Positions 5,492 through 8,148 of a DNA stretch of 8,148 nucleotides are shown piece after piece. The notes under the pieces are model-generated. The model made no database searches, was not told the origin of the DNA, and worked only from the letters and a program-made list of their open reading frames with translations. Numbering within the stretch: position 1 is the stretch's first letter; the number at the start of each line of letters is the position of its first letter. The stretch is taken from assembly GCF_938020365.1 (NCBI RefSeq), contig NZ_CALIIB010000144.1:1-8148 (forward strand), in the 5' to 3' direction. The translations under genes were made by a program, and so were the position numbers. The stretch is from an uncultured Streptococcus sp. Lineage in GTDB: Bacteria > Bacillota > Bacilli > Lactobacillales > Streptococcaceae.

Positions 5492-5806
5492 TTATAAACT
5501 CGCTAAAAAATCATTGATTTGACTCTTGGTCTTGCGGTCGCGATTGACATAGCGACCAATCTCTCGTCCATCTTCCACGACAACCAGACTAGGTATCCCA
5601 TAAACATCCCATTTTTGGGCCACAGCCATATACTGATCCCGATCCACCTCGACAAAGGTAAAGTCAGGATTCTCCGCTTCTATCTCTGGCAGAAAAGGCT
5701 TGATGAAGCGACAGTCTCCGCACCAATCTGCTGTAAAAAAGAAGACAGTCTTCCCCCTATGATCCACATAAGAAGCTAGCTCTTCCATACTTTGCGGCCG
5801 AATCAT
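5492..5806 (-). CDS. Thioredoxin family protein with WCGDC active site
   Basis: A 104-residue thioredoxin-fold protein from ATG at 5806. The redox motif WCGDC is at 28-32 of this start, and GIPS at 70-73 carries the cis-proline facing it. A GTG one codon upstream is in frame, but the ATG fits the TGATG junction: the upstream gene's TGA shares its A with this ATG, and GAGGAAG lies just before, so translation is probably coupled. Classical TrxA has CGPC; Asp in place of Pro changes the redox potential and marks a distinct thioredoxin-like group common in streptococci. No signal peptide is seen, so it should act in the cytoplasm as a thiol reductase or disulfide handler. The natural substrate is unknown. 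Confidence 0.88.
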   Translation of the reverse strand: MIRPQSMEELASYVDHRGKTVFFFTADWCGDCRFIKPFLPEIEAENPDFTFVEVDRDQYMAVAQKWDVYGIPSLVVVEDGREIGRYVNRDRKTKSQINDFLASL

Positions 5807-6090
5807 CACTCTTCCTCATAGGTCAGCTGACCATTCTCATATACGAAGGTGAAATGACGGTCGTCTTCTAGGACAACTCCTCCAACTGTGCGGCTGTCAG
5901 TTGATTCATAAAGTTCCACATAGACCGTTGCAATCGGTCCTCGGCTGGCAAAAAATTCCCGCACGATCCGAACAATCTCTTCTCTACTGCGCAGTCTTTT
6001 CTGCTCCTGCACAAGCTTGGCAGCTCCAAAGGCCACGGCTCCTGCTCCCAAAAGAGCGGTCGTCGTTAAAATGATTTTTTTAGCTTTCAT
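5806..6090 (-). CDS. DUF4651 family membrane-anchored protein
   Basis: From ATG at 6090 the product is 94 residues. An N-terminal hydrophobic helix after KAKK (about residues 6-25) anchors it. A charged helix (about 28-49) and a small beta-rich domain follow (about 53-93, ending in an acidic EEE tail). Composition and layout match DUF4651, found mainly in streptococci, with no known function. A frame extension to TTG at 6126 is open, but that TTG is the -35 hexamer of the operon promoter, so the ATG is preferred. There is no Shine-Dalgarno before the ATG. It is the first gene of the operon and overlaps the thioredoxin-like gene at TGATG, suggesting related or coupled roles. Orientation across the membrane is not certain; with positive residues at the N-terminus the domain may lie outside. 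Confidence 0.78.
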   Translation of the reverse strand: MKAKKIILTTTALLGAGAVAFGAAKLVQEQKRLRSREEIVRIVREFFASRGPIATVYVELYESTDSRTVGGVVLEDDRHFTFVYENGQLTYEEE

Positions 6091-6097
6091 GTAGAAT

Positions 6098-6126
6098 ATT
6101 TTAACACAAAAGCGCAGAGGCGACAA
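6098..6126 (-). promoter_or_regulatory. Promoter of the DUF4651-thioredoxin-ytpR operon
   Basis: On the minus strand TTGTCG (6121-6126) and TAAAAT (6098-6103) are 17 bases apart, with TGT before the -10 as an extended motif. The -10 ends only seven bases before the ATG at 6090, so transcription should begin at or within a base or two of the start codon. Confidence 0.6.
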
Positions 6127-6184
6127 ACAATATTACAGATTTCTCAGCTTCTTTTAGTTCATCCTGTTCTTCCCTCTAAAAAAG

Positions 6185-6193
6185 TGATAAAAT
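6185..6193 (+). promoter_or_regulatory. Extended -10 promoter for pepA
   Basis: TGA followed by TAAAAT (6188-6193) is an extended -10. The -35 region at 17 bases is weak (TGTTCT-like). The predicted leader is about 17 bases and holds the ribosome binding site AGAAGG before the ATG at 6217. It is divergent from the DUF4651 operon promoter across about 60 bases. Confidence 0.55.
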
Positions 6194-6216
6194 AGAATCA
6201 GAAAGAAGGTAAACTT

Positions 6217-7281
6217 ATGTCTGATTTATTTTCAAAAATCAAGGAAGTAACTGAGCTCTCAGCAATCTCCGGTCACGAGGCACCCGTCCGCAGCTATCTG
6301 CGCGAAAAAATCACTCCTCACGTTGATGAGGTCGTTACTGACGGCCTAGGCGGCATCTTCGGGGTTCGGCATTCTCAAGCTGAAAATGCTCCCTGCGTTC
6401 TGGTTGCAGCTCACATGGACGAGGTTGGCTTCATGGTCAGCGAGATCAAGCCCGACGGGACTTTCCGTGTAGTAGAAATCGGTGGCTGGAATCCGCTAGT
6501 CGTGAGCAGTCAACGCTTCAAACTCTTCACCCGCGAAGGCCGAGAAATCCCTGTCATCTCAGGCTCTGTCCCTCCTCATCTGACACGTGGTTCTGGCGGA
6601 CCAGTTATGCCACAGGTTGCGGACATTGTCTTTGACGGCGGCTTTGCGGACAAGGCAGAAGCTGAAAGCTACGGCATCCGTCCAGGAGACACGATCGTTC
6701 CAGACAGCTCTGCCATTCTCACAGCTAACGGTAAAAATGTCATCTCTAAAGCCTGGGACAACCGCTACGGCGTCCTTATGGTCAGCGAATTGGCTCAAGC
6801 CTTGTCTGGTCAAAAACTAGGCAGCCAACTCTATGTCGGCGCCAATGTTCAAGAAGAGGTGGGCCTGCGTGGTGCCCATGCTTCAACGACAAAATTTGCA
6901 CCTGAGGTCTTCCTGGCTGTGGACTGCTCCCCAGCAGGTGACATCTATGGCGGTCAAGGAGCCATCGGCGACGGAACGTTGATCCGTTTCTTTGATCCCG
7001 GTCATCTGATGCTGCCAGCTATGAAGGACTTCCTCTTGACAACCGCAGAAGAAGCTGGCATCAAATATCAATACTACTGCGGAAAAGGGGGAACGGATGC
7101 TGGTGCTGCCCATCTCCAAAGCGGCGGCGTACCATCTACCACAATCGGTGTCTGCGCCCGCTACATTCATTCTCATCAAACCCTCTATGCCATGGACGAC
7201 TTCCTGCAAGCCCAAGCCTTCCTACAAGCGCTGGTTAAAAAACTGGATCGCTCAACCGTGGACACGATTACCAACTACTAA
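6217..7281 (+). CDS. pepA: Glutamyl aminopeptidase PepA, M42 family
   Basis: A 354-residue M42 metallopeptidase, the length of streptococcal and lactococcal PepA. It removes N-terminal Glu and Asp (less often Ser) from peptides in the cytoplasm as a large tetrahedral complex and helps release acidic amino acids from imported peptides. Expected metal and catalytic residues are visible: H66 in AAHMDEVGF, D181 in AWDNRYG, E213-E214 in VQEEVGLRGA, D236 in AVDCSP and H318 in RYIHSH. The dimerisation/lid domain lies about 75-165. AGAAGG precedes the ATG by about 7 bases. The gene stands alone, with its own promoter and a hairpin after the stop, divergent from the DUF4651 operon. Confidence 0.96.
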   Translation: MSDLFSKIKEVTELSAISGHEAPVRSYLREKITPHVDEVVTDGLGGIFGVRHSQAENAPCVLVAAHMDEVGFMVSEIKPDGTFRVVEIGGWNPLVVSSQRFKLFTREGREIPVISGSVPPHLTRGSGGPVMPQVADIVFDGGFADKAEAESYGIRPGDTIVPDSSAILTANGKNVISKAWDNRYGVLMVSELAQALSGQKLGSQLYVGANVQEEVGLRGAHASTTKFAPEVFLAVDCSPAGDIYGGQGAIGDGTLIRFFDPGHLMLPAMKDFLLTTAEEAGIKYQYYCGKGGTDAGAAHLQSGGVPSTTIGVCARYIHSHQTLYAMDDFLQAQAFLQALVKKLDRSTVDTITNY

Positions 7282-7289
7282 TTTCGAGA

Positions 7290-7327
7290 AGCAGCCCGTT
7301 CTTCATCCGGGCTGCTATCTATTTTAT
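7290..7327 (+). terminator. Hairpin terminator after pepA
   Basis: AGCAGCCCG (7290-7298) and CGGGCTGCT (7308-7316) form a nine-pair GC-rich stem with a nine-base loop, starting eight bases past the pepA stop. The tract after it (ATCTATTTTAT) is U-rich but broken, so termination may be incomplete and some readthrough into the next gene is possible. Confidence 0.75.
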
Positions 7328-7348
7328 CTAATATAATCTCTTTTAATT

Positions 7349-7377
7349 TTCCAATTTGAAGAAAATTTTGTTATAAT
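7349..7377 (+). promoter_or_regulatory. Promoter of the DUF1846 gene
   Basis: TATAAT at 7372-7377 is a perfect -10, with TGT before it as an extended motif. At 17-base spacing the -35 reads TTCCAA (three of six consensus). Transcription should start near 7384, giving a leader of under 20 bases before the ATG at 7401. Confidence 0.7.
7353..7367 (+). promoter_or_regulatory. Candidate CodY box in the DUF1846 promoter
   Basis: The 15 bases AATTTGAAGAAAATT match the CodY consensus AATTTTCWGAAAATT at 13 positions. A second perfect left half-site, AATTTTC, lies at 7345-7351. The site falls between the -35 and -10, where a bound repressor would block polymerase. CodY represses nutrient-related genes in streptococci when branched-chain amino acids are plentiful. 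AT-rich sequence makes chance matches possible. Confidence 0.35.
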
Positions 7378-7400
7378 GCTTAGCAGAGGTGAAACTATAC

Positions 7401-8148
7401 ATGAAAAAAATTGCTTTTGATTCAGAAAAATACTTAAACCTACAGCGCGACCATATCTTGGAGCGCATTAATCAATTTGAAGGCAAATTGTACATGGAAT
7501 TCGGCGGAAAAATGCTGGAAGACTTCCATGCTGCCCGCGTCCTACCAGGATATGAGCCGGACAATAAAATCAGACTGCTCAAAGAGCTCAAGGACCAAGT
7601 GGAGATTGTCATTGCCATCAATGCCAATAACATCGAACACTCTAAAGCACGTGGGGACTTGGGTATTTCCTATGACCAGGAAGTGCTGCGCCTAATCGAT
7701 ACCTTTAATGAGCTGGATATTTATGTAGGCTCAGTGGTCATTACCCAGTATTCTGGCCAGCCAGCAGCTGATCTCTTCCGCGCTCAGCTAGAAAAAAACG
7801 GAATTGACTCCTATATCCACTATCCAATCAAGGGCTACCCGACCGACATGGATCATATTATCTCACCTGAAGGAATGGGGAAAAACGACTACATCAAGAC
7901 CAGTCGAAATCTGGTCGTAGTGACTGCCCCTGGTCCTGGTTCTGGTAAATTAGCTACTTGCTTGTCCAATATGTACCACGACCAAATCAATGGCATCAAG
8001 TCTGGCTATGCTAAGTTTGAAACCTTCCCAGTTTGGAATCTGCCCCTGCACCATCCTGTCAATTTAGCTTACGAGGCAGCGACGGCAGATCTCGACGATG
8101 TCAACATGATTGATCCTTTCCACCTGCAAACCTACGGCGAAACCACTG
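7401..8148 (+). CDS. DUF1846 (UPF0371) family protein, 3' end cut by window
   Basis: An open frame from ATG at 7401 runs 249 codons to the window edge; the family is about 490-500 residues, so roughly half is present. AGAGGTG lies before the ATG. The start MKKIAFDSEKYLNLQ and the stretches MEFGGKMLEDFHAARVLPGY (residues 32-51) and TAPGPGSGK (175-183) are characteristic. The glycine-rich GPGSGK resembles a nucleotide-binding loop but is not a proven Walker A. The family is soluble and widespread in Firmicutes; a pneumococcal member has a solved structure as I recall, but the biochemical role is not established. It follows pepA in the same direction with a separate promoter. Confidence 0.9.
   Translation, partial: MKKIAFDSEKYLNLQRDHILERINQFEGKLYMEFGGKMLEDFHAARVLPGYEPDNKIRLLKELKDQVEIVIAINANNIEHSKARGDLGISYDQEVLRLIDTFNELDIYVGSVVITQYSGQPAADLFRAQLEKNGIDSYIHYPIKGYPTDMDHIISPEGMGKNDYIKTSRNLVVVTAPGPGSGKLATCLSNMYHDQINGIKSGYAKFETFPVWNLPLHHPVNLAYEAATADLDDVNMIDPFHLQTYGETT

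Noticed and set aside
6091..6126. A TTG-initiated N-terminal extension of the DUF4651 protein
   Set aside because: The TTG is the -35 hexamer of the operon promoter, no ribosome binding site precedes it, and the ATG at 6090 gives the expected basic-plus-hydrophobic N-terminus.
7332..7337. A second TATAAT upstream of the DUF1846 gene
   Set aside because: It lacks an extended TG motif and any plausible -35 at 16-18 bases, and it lies just after the pepA hairpin; the -10 at 7372-7377 is better on both counts.

Overview
The window looks like chromosomal DNA from a Streptococcus, most likely of the mitis/sanguinis type. This is inferred from a 739-residue bifunctional Rel whose catalytic residue numbering matches the S. 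equisimilis enzyme, a 131-residue competence-type SSB behind a CGAATA box, a DUF4651 protein, a PepA glutamyl aminopeptidase, AGGAGG-type ribosome binding sites and many extended -10 (TGnTATAAT-like) promoters. I see no phage, insertion sequence, CRISPR array, rRNA or tRNA.

Layout, left to right. (1) 1-577, minus: a membrane protein of the CDP-archaeol synthase-like family (DUF46/CarS), cut by the window edge, with its own extended -10 promoter. (2) 578-939: a gene-free stretch with a long imperfect hairpin plus U-rich tail, probably the terminator of the next operon, and an orphan 36-codon frame without a start. (3) 940-3650, minus: rel then dtd, a two-gene operon for (p)ppGpp metabolism and D-aminoacyl-tRNA deacylation. 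(4) 3651-4358: between rel and ssbB lie inverted-repeat elements and a small gene for a 46-residue one-pass membrane protein with a histidine-rich tail (3924-4064, minus). That gene has a promoter, a Shine-Dalgarno and a terminator of its own. (5) 4359-4754, minus: ssbB, between two terminators, with a competence sigma factor (SigX/ComX) box just upstream. (6) 4835-6090, minus: a three-gene operon, DUF4651 protein, then thioredoxin-like protein, then ytpR. Its promoter appears to sit so close to the first ATG that the message may be leaderless. (7) 6217-7281, plus: pepA, divergent from that operon, with a hairpin after it. (8) 7401-8148, plus: the first half of a DUF1846/UPF0371 protein, with a candidate CodY operator in its promoter.

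Most of the window is core streptococcal housekeeping: stringent response, tRNA quality control, thiol/redox and peptide turnover. The competence gene is insulated by terminators on both sides. The least explained parts are the 46-residue protein with its structured surroundings, the CarS-like protein, the possible leaderless start, and the CodY-like site before the DUF1846 gene. All functional calls come from reading the sequence and family knowledge; no database search was run.
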